This document shows, one piece after another, positions 31,481 to 43,034 of a stretch of DNA of 64,000 nt. The notes beneath the pieces were generated by a model. It was given only the letters and a program-made list of their open reading frames with translations. It was not told the origin of the DNA and made no database searches. The stretch is from Nephrocerus scutellatus (Eukaryota; Arthropoda; Insecta; Diptera; Pipunculidae). Position numbers and translations under genes: made by a program. The DNA is taken from assembly GCA_947095585.1 (NCBI GenBank), contig OX352765.1, positions 75,499,976 through 75,563,975 of the forward strand, in the 5' to 3' direction. Each line of letters starts with the position of its first letter. The stretch's first letter is position 1.

Positions 31481-31986
31481 TACAAAGTAAAAGCTAGGAA
31501 AAAAAATCCTTTTACGATTAAACAACAAAAAAAGTAAAACAACTTTTTGTAGTTTTTGTTTTGTTTATTGTATTTCGCTAAATCTTTAGATAAATTGCAC
31601 TGAACTCATAACATTTTTATAACAACATCGATAAATACAAACTTTAGACAAAAAGTTTCTAAATTAAATTTATTTATTTTTTTTTAATTCCTTAAGGTGC
31701 TTTGAAAGTCAAAGTCCATTGGGTAAGTACTACAAGTTGTTTTCAAACCATAGAGCTGCTATTTTCATGACATTTCATTTCGTGTTATACAAAAAAAATC
31801 GCCAATATTTACATCGAGATAGAGGTATGATGAAATGTTATAAATAATAATATCTGACACAACAGACCGTTGTGGTCCAAAGCCTAGCATATCGCGACTA
31901 TTATTGCTGTGCGTGTTATATTTTTGTACCATTGCACCATCTATGCTGTGCCTGTTTTTTCCGTCGTATATCTATGCTGTGCCTGT
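31481..31986. other. Mostly unrecognised DNA with one SINE tail
   Basis: AT-rich 3' flank of the receptor gene. At 31845-31925 a minus-strand piece of the SINE body (AACAGACCGTTGTGGTCC) and its ATTATTATTT-type tail is recognisable without the tRNA-like head. Confidence 0.6.
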
Positions 31987-32713
31987 TATACGAGGCAGTT
32001 TGATAAGTCAGTCACTTTTTGAATTTCCCGTGCAGTAACTTTCAACGCAACACTCCTTCTGTCAACTGGCATCTATTAATAGACTATTGTCAAATTTTGA
32101 GCAAGCTGCGTCATTTAGTTTGTGTTTGACAGCCATTGAAAGCAGACAACCCGTTAATTTTAATGCAGGAAAGTAAATTCCGTGTATAGATTAAGCATTC
32201 CTTTTTGCGTAAAAAAAACTATAACCGAAATCAAATTTCGTAAACGTGGACGAAATATGGTTCCATCGCAACACACCAGAGACCAAGGAATAATCAAGAC
32301 AGTGGGTTTCTCTGGGTGAACGTGCACCAAAGAAGGCCATGATGGGGTGTCCGCCAACAAGGTGGTCATGGTCAAAGTTTTTTGGGATGAGCGCGGTGTC
32401 ATTCACATCGACTACCTTGAAAAGGGATTAAACGATCACCGGCGAATATTATTCATTGCTTTGGACAGATTCGATATTGATTTAAAGAAAAAACGACCGA
32501 ATTTGGCGAAGAAAAAATAATTTCCGCCGCGAAACAATTTTTATTCGATATCGTGAATTTGGAGTCACCAAAAACGATACCTTTCCGCCATCTATTTCGA
32601 TATCGAGAAAAGTTCCGCCAACAAAAAGAATACAGAAATTTTTTCGATTGACAATTGACATTTCTTTATTGTGTTCGACGATCGACACTTGTTTGTCAAG
32701 TCAATCTAACATT

Positions 32714-33930
32714 TGTAATGACGAACATTTAAACGTCAAATTTTCGTCGTACACCCACTGTGTGAACATAAAGAAAAAATTCTAACTGTGCACATGCATG
32801 CAAACAAGTTCAGGATAGTAACACAGGGCAAATAAATAAATCCAGCATAGCAACACAGCCCAAGCATGCAAATAAATCCAGCGTAGCGACGCAGGAAACG
32901 CAATATGTACGAAATAACGGAGGTGAAAAAATGCCAGATGGAATAAACCCAAAAGATTTGCAATGCATAAGCAGAAGAGAAAACACCAACAACACAAGAG
33001 ATCTGAGAGACCTGCAAAGCTGTAAAGCTGAAAAATCCACCAAGAGGCAAATCTTATAAAAGGAGAAACACAGGAAGAATTGTTCTCTTTCCTGTGACAT
33101 CAGTGAGTCTGTTCACTTCGGCAACAAGACAACAAGTAACGGTAAGATTGAAATGGCAAGCACTTCAGAGAGACTATTGACAGCATCGACAACTACCGTA
33201 AATGGGAGAAAAGTGAATATCACCGGCGGCACACTACAAGCGACATATTCGACATCAAAGCTTCAACCAAAGCCAAAGACGAAGGAATTTTAAAGGCGGG
33301 ATACGGGACAATCAACGCTGGTCGGCGCTAGAATCAGGTAAGCCAAATTCTCCAGATAGTTAGCATTAGAATCCCCTTTCTTGGTATCGAGACTCTAGCG
33401 GGCCTTATAGGACTCCATCTCGGGACCCTGAAAATCTCGTTAGGGGGAGACTCCCCCTTGTTAGAGGTAGAAGCCCTACGAACTTTGGACTCTGGCGAGC
33501 CTTATAGGACTCCATCCTGAGCCTCGATATCTCTTAGTGTCCAGTTCCCATTTAGTAGAGATTGAGTGGTGAAAGACCCGCTCTTCCGACTAAATCCCGT
33601 AGGGAAAACTTCCCAGTAAATTCACCTGAAGTGCAATCCAACGTTTCTTGTCCATACCCCGTCGTTACGAGAGCCGAGTAAGCGGCTAAGGAACCAGGAG
33701 TGGCGGTAACCTAACAAGGAGAAACCCCGAAGACAAAACATCACGGCGAAAAAAGAATAAAAATAGAATTGAATTGAATTTAATAAAACATATTATATTA
33801 ATACATAACAAATCTTTAATGAGTCAAATAAAGAAAACAAAATTTTATATAACAAAACCAACCGTATATTAGTTCTATGCAAATGACCCTGGACGCCGGC
33901 GAGCGTAACCCAGCAATTTACTTCGTTACA
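32714..33930 (+). mobile_element. Solo LTR with 4-bp target duplication
   Basis: Starts TGTAATGACGAACA and ends TTCGTTACA, so TG...CA with short inverted ends. CATT at 32710-32713 and again at 33931-33934 is the target-site duplication. Inside are TATAAAAG at 33055-33062 and AATAAA at 33782-33787, as expected for U3 and R. No gag or pol is present, so this is a solo LTR (1,217 bp) left by recombination between two LTRs, or an LTR-sized non-coding element. Orientation is set by TATA and AATAAA. Confidence 0.78.
33055..33062 (+). promoter_or_regulatory. TATA box of the solo LTR
   Basis: TATAAAAG, followed by candidate starts at ATTGTTC (about +25) and CATCAGTG (33099-33106). Whether it is still active is unknown. 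Confidence 0.5.
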
Positions 33931-34324
33931 CATTAAATGAGTTCGCCTATGACTTTAATTAGTGCGTTTATAGTCTTTTCGATAGCGGAATTCGTGATAC
34001 GTAAGTTGAAGCGGGTCTAAATGAAGATATCGAAATAGCTTACGACTCGCGGTGGAAATTATGATAGGGTCCCAGCATATTCTCCAGATTTAGCACAATG
34101 CGACTATTTTCTATTTAAAAACCTGAAGAAATACTGGGCGGAAACAGATTTGGGTCTAACTGAAACAAACGTCTGTTTTGAGGGATTTGAGAAATCTTGA
34201 GAGGGAATAAAAAAATTGGAAAAACACATGTATCGATCTTAAAGGAGACTATGTTGAGAAATTAAAAGTTTTTTTGCCTCTATTATTATTTAAAAAGTTA
34301 CTGACTTATCAAACTATCCTCATA

Positions 34325-34745
34325 TTAGTGCACACAAATGGATAAAAAATAGACCATAAAAAAATAACACGAACAAGTCCTTGGGCGCAAATGTCCCTAC
34401 AACTTCAACTAATGGAAAACTTCGGTAAATGGCTTTAATGATTAGATTTCCCTTTAAAAGTTGGTATAAGTGCAATGATACCCGTAAATATATTACGAGT
34501 ATCTTGTCTTATAAAATGAGTCAACAAAATTTCAGGCTTTTTTTACAGAGAAGAAAAGTCAACTATCTTCATATTATTTGGTATACATTTATTTTGAAAG
34601 TTATTTCCTTCCTTTCATTTAAAAAAATTTAAAATTATTTCGCATCATTGAGGTAGAAGTATGGGTCAAAGACCCATCCAGCATGAAACTCGCACTAAGA
34701 GTTGGTTGCCCAAATGTGACAATTTTATTATTAACACAGCCGCCG
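34325..34745. other. No feature recognised
   Basis: AT-rich DNA between the mariner and an RTE-like fragment. Confidence 0.4.
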
Positions 34746-34747
34746 AG

Positions 34748-35010
34748 TCATAAGTGGGTTTCATATCGCAGAAGAGAAGAATAAATCTCTGTAAGATCCG
34801 GTGGGCAGGGTTCCTAGTTCGGAGCGAAGTGGATCCTGCTTGCAAATTTACTAGCGGTGGGAATTATTGGAAACGACAGCGAGACAAGACAAGCCTACAC
34901 TGGAAAGATGGCTTAGACCAGGATGCCAAGAATTTGGGGATGCCGGACTGGATGACATCGACTCGAGATCCAAATATTATGATGATAATGATGACAAAAC
35001 TTTATCCAGC
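34748..35010 (+). mobile_element. RTE-like LINE 3' end, diverged
   Basis: The + strand reads RRINLCKIRWAGFLVRSEVD, then ACKFTSGGNYWKRQRDKTSL and HWKDGLDQDAKNLGMPDWM, parallel to the C-terminus at 25090-25310 and 44510-44700. It ends in TTATGATGATAATGATGACA. More diverged than the other copies. Confidence 0.85.
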
Positions 35011-35579
35011 ATTCTAAAAACGATTGCATGGATGCCACCTGCATTGAGAAAACAAAAATAACGTAGCATTCGCGTTAACGAACGCAAGCTTTGTTGGAAT
35101 GATATTTTACATCGCTTAAAATACTGCAAAATGTTTGTTCCCAAAACGGTTAACTAAGTTTTTTAGACCCTCTATTTACAAAGCGGCAATTCGGTCTAAG
35201 CTTAAATACCACATACATATCGGGTGTACGCAAAACCACCTTGCATTTATGTACTTGGCAGAATACCAGAAGCGCGCTAAAAAAGATCTTGATTTCCTGA
35301 CGTAAACTTATAAAGACCAGACCATCGAATCGTTCGAAAATCGCAGTATTCTGTCTGCTTGACACTGTTTTTTGGCTATTTCCATCGCAATTTACACTAT
35401 CCAGTAACCAGACTGGCACTTAAATATTAGCTCTTGCAAGGATTGCTGCATTTCCTCGAGCAGCTGTGCGAGTGTGGATGATGTTGGTGAGAGAGCGTTC
35501 AGTTTTAGTTCAGGCATGATGAAATCTATCAGCACTTAAATTTTTAAAGCATGCAAAAATATGCGCAAAGCTAAGACCA
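35011..35579. other. No feature recognised
   Basis: An antisense frame at 35150-35419 has no identifiable domain. No repeat links were found. Confidence 0.4.
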
Positions 35580-37545
35580 TCGTCATCATAATTGGCTCTA
35601 CAGCCGGGGTCCGGTAATGGCCTCCGGCAAAAAGACTCTTTACCGGTCCCGATTTCGAGCCGATGTCATCCAGTCTGTAGTATGCTTAATTGGCTTTAAG
35701 CCGATACAAAGATGGTGTAGTGAGTTTTGAAACTCTAGACATTTTTCCATCATCTGCCTAAGGGTGTAAATCTGATCATTTGTGGATTTGCCTGGGATGA
35801 AGCCAAACTGGTATGGACCAATGATGACTTTAGCGTATGGGGCTTTAGCACAGGAAGCCTCTTCGCCAGTCTTCTGGTATAACTTCTTCATCCCATACAC
35901 TTTCCATGCACTATTACTTCATAAATTTTATGGTGTAATGGGGCCACCTATTTTATCAGTTCCGCTGATTTCTATCAGATCCCGGGAGCCGATTTATCGC
36001 TCTGCTAACTTCGTCTATTCTTGGTGGCGGCAGCATAGTATGATCTTCGGTCATTGGTGGAGCCTCTAATTCCTCAGTTAACTGGCCATTTAGCAACTCA
36101 TGAAACCGCTTTTCCCATCGCTCTAAGATGCCTTTGAGATCGGCGATCAGATTACCCTCTTTGCCCTTGCAGTATGTGCAACGCGGTGTATTTTGCGTCA
36201 TACCGCGGACTCTTTGGTAGAACTTCCGTGCCGTGCTTACATTCGTCATCGAACCAGTCGTTCCGATGTCTACGACTACTGCCTAAGGTGGAGTCAGCAG
36301 TACTATTGACAGTATTTTTAAGGCGTGTCCATTTTTCTTCTCTCAGGCTGCTTTCTCTCGCAGGTGAACGCCTGACATCTTAACCCCTTACTCTCCTGCA
36401 TTTAGGGCGTGTCCTATCGCTTGGCCGTAGTTGTTTCTAGTCTCTTTGTTGCGAAAGTCAGCCGTGTTGCCTTGAATCGTATTTGCGGATGAAGTCTTTT
36501 GTGATGATGCAATCCGTGCTCGGAGCACCATACCAACAAGATAGTGGTCCAGGTCAACGTTGGCACCTCGGCATGTTCGTACCGTCATGAGGTTCGGATT
36601 ATGGTGGCAGCCTAACAACACGTGGTGTATCTTGTTGCGAGTGGCTACATCAGGAGATATCCAGGTGAGTTTGTGGATATTTTTACGCGCAAACCTTGTA
36701 CTCGCAACGGCCAAATTATTGCTTGCTGCCATATCTATGACTCGTTGTCCTTTATCAATAGTGGTTCTCGTGTAAGCTATGGGTGCAAATGTACTGCGTG
36801 AATACTGGATCCCTACCTATTTTAGCATTCATATCCCCTAGAATGATTTTTACATCATACTGAGGGCAGGCATGGAGTTCCCGTTCGACTGATTCAAAGA
36901 ATTCTTCTTTTTCATCATCTCGGGAATCCTATGTAGTTGCGTGAACGTTTATGAGGCTTATGTTTTTAAATTTACGTCGCACGCAAAGGGTGCATAGCCG
37001 TTCATTTATTGCTTTAAAGCCGATAACGGTGGGTCTCATTCTTTTGCTTACTAGAAACCCCACCCCGAGCACATGCATGATAGCTGTAATATATGTCATA
37101 TTCTGATTTTTGTAAGAAACCATTCCCTCTCCACCGCATCTCCTGGATAGCTGTTATGTCAGCCTTATATTTAGACAGGGAATCGGCCAGCTTCTGTGCA
37201 GCTCGAGCTAAATACAATGAGCCTACGTTCCATGAGAAAATTCTTAAATCGTTTAGCCGTTTTCGTTGCCGTGGTCATCGTCGTTCAACAGTGTATCCGA
37301 GGCAGATTTTTGGTTCCGTAATAATAATTTTTTACGGGCGAGGTTATTGGCCTCGCGCCAACCCTAATTTGAAGGGACTAGCCCGATCATTCCGCTGTTT
37401 CTGCATTGGAGGAAAATTACATGCCACCACGTGGAGGTTTGATCGTACTTCCACAAGCCAGAGACAGTTACGGCCACGGCAATTCTAGAGCATTCTGTGT
37501 TAATCCAACTATTCTGCTGATGGCTGACCGCCACATGGTTACATG
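35580..37545 (-). mobile_element. RTE-like LINE, longest copy, with internal deletion
   Basis: On the minus strand the order is: a leader (37545-37230); endonuclease from ALSKYKADITAIQEMRWRG, NGFLQKSEYDIYYSYHA and VLGVGFLVSKRMRPTVIGFK; a linker VASTRFARKNIHKLTWISPD and NKIHHVLLGCHHNPNLMTVR; then RT N-terminus LERWEKRFHELLNGQLTEEL and PRIDEVSRAINRL; and YQFGFIPGKSTNDQIYTLRQ (RT motif with GFIPGKST). After MMEKCLEFQN the text jumps to the C-terminal TDWMTSARNRDR and the tail, so the catalytic palm and the thumb are deleted. It has stops and frameshifts. It is the best guide to the family's 5' region. Confidence 0.9.
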
Positions 37546-37576
37546 GTTAGAAATTTTAGCTTAGTATATCTCTAAT

Positions 37577-37862
37577 GGTGGCAGCGCAGTGGTTCTAGTG
37601 GTAAGTTCGTTAGACTTCTGAGCAGGAGGTTCGTGGTTCGAATCCCAGAAAACAACAAAAGTATTTTTCCACGGTCCCACATCTTGCGTATGTCTGACAA
37701 ATGTCCGAGAGTAATAACTTTTCACGGAAAGATCCTTTATCCGCCCTCGGATACGGCAATTAATTGTAGGTTGCTTCCATTTGTGTGCAAAAATATAACA
37801 CGGTTGTGAGAAGCTAGGCCCTGGAACGCAACGGGGTCTGTCGTGCCAAATATTATTATTAT
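37577..37862 (+). mobile_element. tRNA-derived SINE
   Basis: Head at 37577-37650: GGTGGCAGCGCAGTGGTTCT, TAGTGGTAAGTTCGTTAGAC and the B box GGTTCGAATCC at 37635-37645. Body with TAATAACTTTTCACGG, TAATTGTAGGTTGCTTCC, ATTTGTGTGCAAAAATATAA and CGGGGTCTGTCGTGCCAAAT, then the tail ATTATTATTATTATC. It is the most complete copy in the window. Pol III boxes are recognisable but the body is not a tRNA. Confidence 0.88.
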
Positions 37863-39464
37863 TATCATTATTGTTATACTCTGAATGAGCGTGAGATAAC
37901 TTAAATTATAGAATTGTTTGCTACCGCATAATATAACTCTGCATCGTTTTTCGTGAGGTAATACTGAACTTGGGATCAGAGGCACAGATGTATATATACA
38001 TGTCTTATTGAATTTACGTATAAAATATTCCAGATGTATACCCATACCACAAATCAGGATAATCCTACTAACCCATTTGAGGTAAGTTAATGTACCGCTT
38101 AAGGTATCAAACCCACCAGCCTATCTTGCCCATGAGAAAACATATTGTGAGACCACAATTCGGTGAATGCCGCTGAAAGATGATTCTCTAAATGAAAAAG
38201 ACAAACATTACTTTTAACGTCCCCCACTTATGCTTGATAAATCAATAAAGCAATTATTGAACCATAAAACAGGAGGAACTACAGTAAAATTAAATATGTT
38301 AACTGTACCATGTTTAATTAAGGCATACCTACACCTCTTAAAGAGAAAACAAAATCCCTTGAATGTGTAATGGTCCTTCAGAGTAGGCTGCCACTTTTTT
38401 GATTAATAGTTCTCATGTCCCAGAACACAGCATTACAGTTTCTTCTTCCTAATGAATATACAAATTTGAAATTTCAAAAGGGTAGAACTGTGTTGTGGTT
38501 AGCATACCTCACAATTTTAATTAAATTGTTCGTCATTTGTGATTTATGATGCATTTACGAGCACATACTGTTCAGCGTGTTTTTCAGCATGTACTCGTTC
38601 AGAAATTTTTAAAGGGCCATACAAAAAAATGAGGTATGATGTACTACTGCTACTTCCAGGTTTACATCTGAATAGAAAGTTCTTTATGTAGCTGAAAGAA
38701 ATAATTGGTAAAGTGAAATGTTTATCCTGGCGCAACCTGTGGTTGTTTTGACCTAACAACTTAGACATACGCACCGGAAAGCAGTCCGTTCTAGAATGGA
38801 ATTTTCTACAGCATTACTAAGTTTGACTATATGTCTACATATATGCCTTAGGACTAACAGGCAAAAGTATGCTTAATATGATGTATTGATTTCCAAAATA
38901 GTTTCTTCGGAGTCAAATCAAACTGTTATAAGTTAAGTGGGCTATCAAATAGCTTTTATCATTATGTCTCGGTGTTCTTAAAAGTGAAATACATACCTCA
39001 ATATCATTCCAAGTTCACGCAATCCCGGAATCTGCGCGACATTTTTTGAATCCGGTCCATATCCTTAGGTTCTTAAGAGCCATTGGTCTATAGAGATGGG
39101 CATACACTATCCCGAAAGTACAAGTTAGGGGGAAGCACAATGGATCCACCCACATAGGTCATAGTGCTAGTACACCACACCCTAAGAACAATCATGGCAA
39201 GTGATTTTTTTTTTCAATCCGACTTGCCAATGAAACAAAAGATGGCAGCAATTTTTATTTAACGAGTTTGGAAATTTAACCTTTATCATGAAAGGCGATG
39301 TATCTAAACTTGATTAAAATGTTCATTAAAAAAAAAACATAACTCTCATATATAGGGTATACCTAAAACCATTCCCAAGAGTCGAAGCATATTTTTAAAA
39401 ACTTTTCTAAAAAACCGAATACAGAACGAAAACAGATCTGTATATTTTCGGAGATTTACCCCTC
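37863..39464. other. No feature recognised
   Basis: AT-rich, unique-looking DNA with no convincing frame or repeat partner inside the window. Confidence 0.4.
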
Positions 39465-40640
39465 ATTTCCTAGATGACCTAGTTCTAATGGCTCGATGCA
39501 AATTCGAGAGCACACATGCAATTTGCTTTCCAACTAGTGAAAGACTGGTGCACGGAGGTTGGGCTAAACGTCAATCCAGAAAAGATACTTTGCACATTTT
39601 TCACAAAAAGGCAAAAAAAAATGCCTCCATTACTCCAAGGCAAAACATTTAAATTAATGCCAGAAGCCAAATACCTAGTGGTCGTGTTTGATAAAAAACT
39701 GACATGGACCCCACATATAATATACTAACAAAGCTAACAAAGCTTACTTCACCTCCCAACGCATGCTTAACAAATCGTGGGGAATAAGCACGCAAATTAA
39801 CTTATGGCTATAACATAGTATCATTAGACCCGGGATCATATACCTGGCCCTGATTTAGTGGCAAAAAAGATAGCAAATAACGGCACGCTCAAAACTGAAC
39901 AAAATACAAAGACTAATTTGTCTAAGTGCAGTAAAGACCTGCCCAATGGCCGGTCTGAAAAAACTTCTGGGGCTTACACCCTTGCACATACATAATAAAA
40001 GCAAGGCTGGATCAAAAGCCATCAAACTAAAAATTATCAATCAAATTTAAGAAAGAGGTCCAGGACACACCAGCATCATAACCAACATAAAATTGAAAAA
40101 AGAAACTGTCCAACCATCAGAGTTAATGATAAAGAGAACTAATTTTCAAAGGAATTTCCCGATAAGAATACCCGAACGAAATCAAGATGAAAATATTATA
40201 AGCACCGTTCCACACCATGCATCCATATGGTACACAAACGTATAAAAAACAAACACAGAAATCGGAGCAGGGGCTTTCGGACCTAGAAACAAAATGCGAA
40301 TTCTCCTGGGTAGATCTCCAACAGTATTCCAGGCAGAAGCCCTAGCAATAGATTCCTGTGCACTAGAATGTATCAAAAGATGTACAGAAGAACCGAGATC
40401 TACGTGATCTCAGACAGTCAAGCAGCACTGCTAGCGTTAAAAAGTACAGTCTTTTATTCTAAAACAACGTGGAGCGGCTTCTGGCACTTAAAAGAACTGG
40501 CCAAATTTGCATATGTGCAGCCCTCACTCGGAAAATAATAAAACATTTCAAGGCTTATGAAGTTCTCTGGTCAAATGCCAAACCACTCGAATTGGCAGAT
40601 GTGGTGGCATTTACATAGGAATTGAGCAATCACTTAATGT
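39465..40640 (+). pseudogene. I/jockey-group LINE: RT thumb to RNase H, decayed
   Basis: DDLVLMARCKFEST at 39475-39515 is the end of the RT catalytic box (the residue before DD reads L where F/YADD is usual). It is followed by LVKDWCTEVGLNVNPEKILC and FKLMPEAKYLVVVFDKKLTW, the post-palm block. Later come KAGSKAIKLKI and an RNase H piece: GAGAFGPRNKMRILLGRSPT, VFQAEALAIDSCALECIK, ISDSQAALLALKSTVF (the catalytic D of SDSQ is present). A C-terminal CHKCGGIYIGIEQ-like part is barely legible. Many stops. Confidence 0.82.
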
Positions 40641-42229
40641 GGTAAAACATCTCGATTTGCCGAGAAAAAATCTGAGCTCGAGCGCAGATTTCTAAAAGGA
40701 AAAAAAACGACATTAGTTATCACAGATAAACGGTTTTCTCACTCAGAAACGTGAAATTTCAATCGGATCCATTGTGATCCCTCCGTGATGAAAACCCCAG
40801 CTTACGGAAACTCTTCTGCGGATAACTTCTTGAAGTTTACAAAACGTTGCGTGATTAATATAAACAATGAGCTGCTTGATTTAGCATCTAGCCAGCTGCT
40901 GACATCTTTTTTTGGTACAAATTGTTAAAAATTAGCAGTTGTAAGTATATCAATTATTATTTTAATATTTTTAGAGTTGTGTTTGGAGCGCATCATGATT
41001 TAACAATTTTTTGACTTATTTTAAATGTTTCTAAAATCTCGAGCTTTGAAGTTAACCTGCACATGTACACTTCTTATAAGATCTAGAAAATAAAAATTCC
41101 CGCCAAAAATTCAATAATTCAAAATCAAAACAGGAGCAAGGGTGAACGATGGTCTCTTGTTTTGACACTCGAAACTGATCGTTGCCAAAAATTTTTACTG
41201 TTGACTGCCGCTAGGTCTGTTTTGTTTGTTATTGATAACGTGTATACAAATTTCAGTGGTAAAGTTGAAAGCGTGGCTAAGCGAAGCGTATAGAAAACAG
41301 TGAAAGTTGTTCCCTTCCTGCTTAAGGTTTTGAATGATAGTTTGAATGCCAAACCAAACTTCTAATCTGGATGCAACAGTTAAAAATGACAGCAGCTTCG
41401 ACTGACACTTATGTTCGGCTTTACTTCATTTCGGCTTCGTTTTGCTAAGCATCCAAGCTTTATATTGAAGGTAGGTGCTTAGGTAGCGTGTTTGAAATTT
41501 CCCAGTTACCAAGTATCAAACTGCATTAAATCGCAGAATTTGGGCTACTGTTTTGTAATTTTATGTGTAGCATAACTTGTTTTGTATACATTTTACTTGT
41601 CACATTAAAACATGTGATCGATTTTTTCTCATTTGTTTATTGTGGGTTTTAAAAGGCAAATAAATTAGAAACAGATGGCTCTTTAATGGATCTGATATGA
41701 AACATCGCAAACAGAAAAGGTTTTGTTGCAGAAAGTAGTATGGTAGATTTTTTGCAACTTGTTATTTTATAAAACTACTGATTTAAAAATCGATTTTACA
41801 AACCGAATTAAATAAATAATTTTATTTGTCGTTACATTTCAGTTGATATCTTATGTATGCGTCAGCAGAAGGGATGATCAAGCTGCATTGTATGACAGCT
41901 AAAGAGAATAAAATCAATCTATCACAGAGAGAGTTATTCGAAGAGAACTGATCAGCAGCATCTTATTGTAAATATTTACATACGTAGGTTTTAATTATTT
42001 CAGACCTTGTGGCAGACGTTGGTAGGAAGGTTGCAATAAATAAAATAATATTTAAATTTTCTTTTAAAATGCTTTTATTGAAGCATAACTAGGCTAATAA
42101 AATGTAAAAAATAAAATAGGTGGTAGATCTAGAGCAACTAGAACTTTTATAAAAAAAACGAAAATTTCTGGAATGTATTTAATGGAAATCTGGAATATTT
42201 TATGCATACAAAATTATTTAAAATTTAAA
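40641..42229. other. No feature recognised
   Basis: AT-rich DNA. The frames at 41125-41352 and elsewhere lack any domain. No repeats shared with other parts of the window. Confidence 0.4.
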
Positions 42230-42352
42230 ATTAAACTTAAAAGAACCACATTTAGCATTTGAAACCTTAAATGCTTAGGGCTGATCCGCTGAATACCCCC
42301 TTCAAGATCCGCTCAAAACCCCTTTAGAACCCCTTAAAACACTCCTCAAGAG
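42230..42352 (-). repeat. End of the G/T minisatellite family, inverted
   Basis: AAAAGAACCACATTTAGCAT and AAATGCTTAGGGCTG, followed by C/A-rich words (CCCCTTCAAGATCCGCTC, AAAACCCC, ACTCCTCAAGAGCC), are the reverse complement of the right boundary at 29340-29440. The pair shows that the minisatellite has a defined edge and moves with an adjacent non-repetitive sequence. Confidence 0.65.
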
Positions 42353-42534
42353 CCACCGCCGAGAAGTCCAACCACAAATAAGTAAATGTAAAGTAAAAAC
42401 TTCGTTTTTCGGATACATACTTTTATGTATAGATCGACACACGCCACACTGTTCTTTAATTTGTACATTGTATTATTTGGTAATAACCGCCAAATTATCT
42501 GTTTTTGAGGTCGGGCCTATTTCAAAGTATTTTA

Positions 42535-43025
42535 TTTTTTCCACGCATCACATGCACCACACGCGACTCGCGACACACGTCAAAAGCGGGATATCGAAAC
42601 TGGCCCCGACATTGAGCTGCTCAAAAAATTTCAGCCCTCTAGGTCGTGCGAAAGGTGGTTTAAAAGGACCTGAAAAAAAACGAGAAAATGACCACACACA
42701 CGCGCCACATGCGAAACGCGAAATACAAAATAATATATACAACCACAATATAAAAAATGCTGTTTGGGACTTAGACTTAGACAGCTCTCTAGGTCGTGTG
42801 AATGGTGGCTTAAAAGGTCCTCAAATAACTCAAAAAAAATGTTTTTTCCACCCATCACACGCGCCACACGCGAAATGCGACAAGCGTCACACGAGGAATA
42901 TAAAAAATTCTATTGGACACTCACAAAATTTCAACTCTCTAGATCGTATGACTGGTTCGAAAGGACCTCAAAGTATTTGAAAATACAGACAAACAGGAGT
43001 CCAGTCAAGTTAAATAAAAGTTTTT
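42535..43025 (+). repeat. Satellite-like block, CACGCG-rich monomers (second locus)
   Basis: Same module order as 10440-11040: ACACGCGACTCGCGACACAC, GTCAAAAGCGGGATATC, TTTCAGCCCTCTAGGTCGTG, AAGGTGGTTTAAAAGGACC and CACACGCGAAATGCGACAAG. About three monomers. It abuts an RTE-like copy at 43035. Confidence 0.8.
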
Positions 43026-43034
43026 AAAAAACGT

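Larger units (their letters stand above)
32518..34061. mobile_element. Short TIR element (MITE-like) inside the mariner, itself split by an LTR
   Basis: Left end TAATTTCCGCCGCGA and reverse complement of the right end TAATTTCCACCGCGA form terminal inverted repeats, and the inner copies of CGATATC and CACGAATTC/GTGAATTT extend the symmetry. The left side joins the mariner codons for AKKK; the right side joins mariner YSPDL. Without the LTR the element is about 320 bp and non-coding. The target duplication is not clear. Confidence 0.65.
31989..34324 (+). mobile_element. mariner element interrupted by nested insertions
   Basis: The left TIR TACGAGGCAGTTTGATAAGT and the reverse complement of the right end (TATGAGGATAGTTTGATAAG) match. 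The + strand encodes transposase pieces in order: VDEIWFHRNTPETKE with the first catalytic Asp, SRQWVSLGERAPKKA, VMVKVFWDERGVIHIDYLEK with the second Asp, LDRFDIDLKKKRPNLAKKK, then after the insertion YSPDLAQCDYFLFKNLKKYW with the third Asp. Stops and frameshifts are present. The interval 32518-34061 is foreign. The N-terminal third of the transposase and the stretch just before YSPDL are not recognisable. Confidence 0.9.

Noticed and set aside
37577..37650. Functional tRNA gene
   Set aside because: The B box is good, but the cloverleaf is degenerate, the same head recurs upstream of a shared SINE body, and tails are TTA repeats.
42468..42980. 170-codon forward frame
   Set aside because: Runs through the CACGCG satellite monomers, and the same monomers at 10440 have stops in the corresponding frame.
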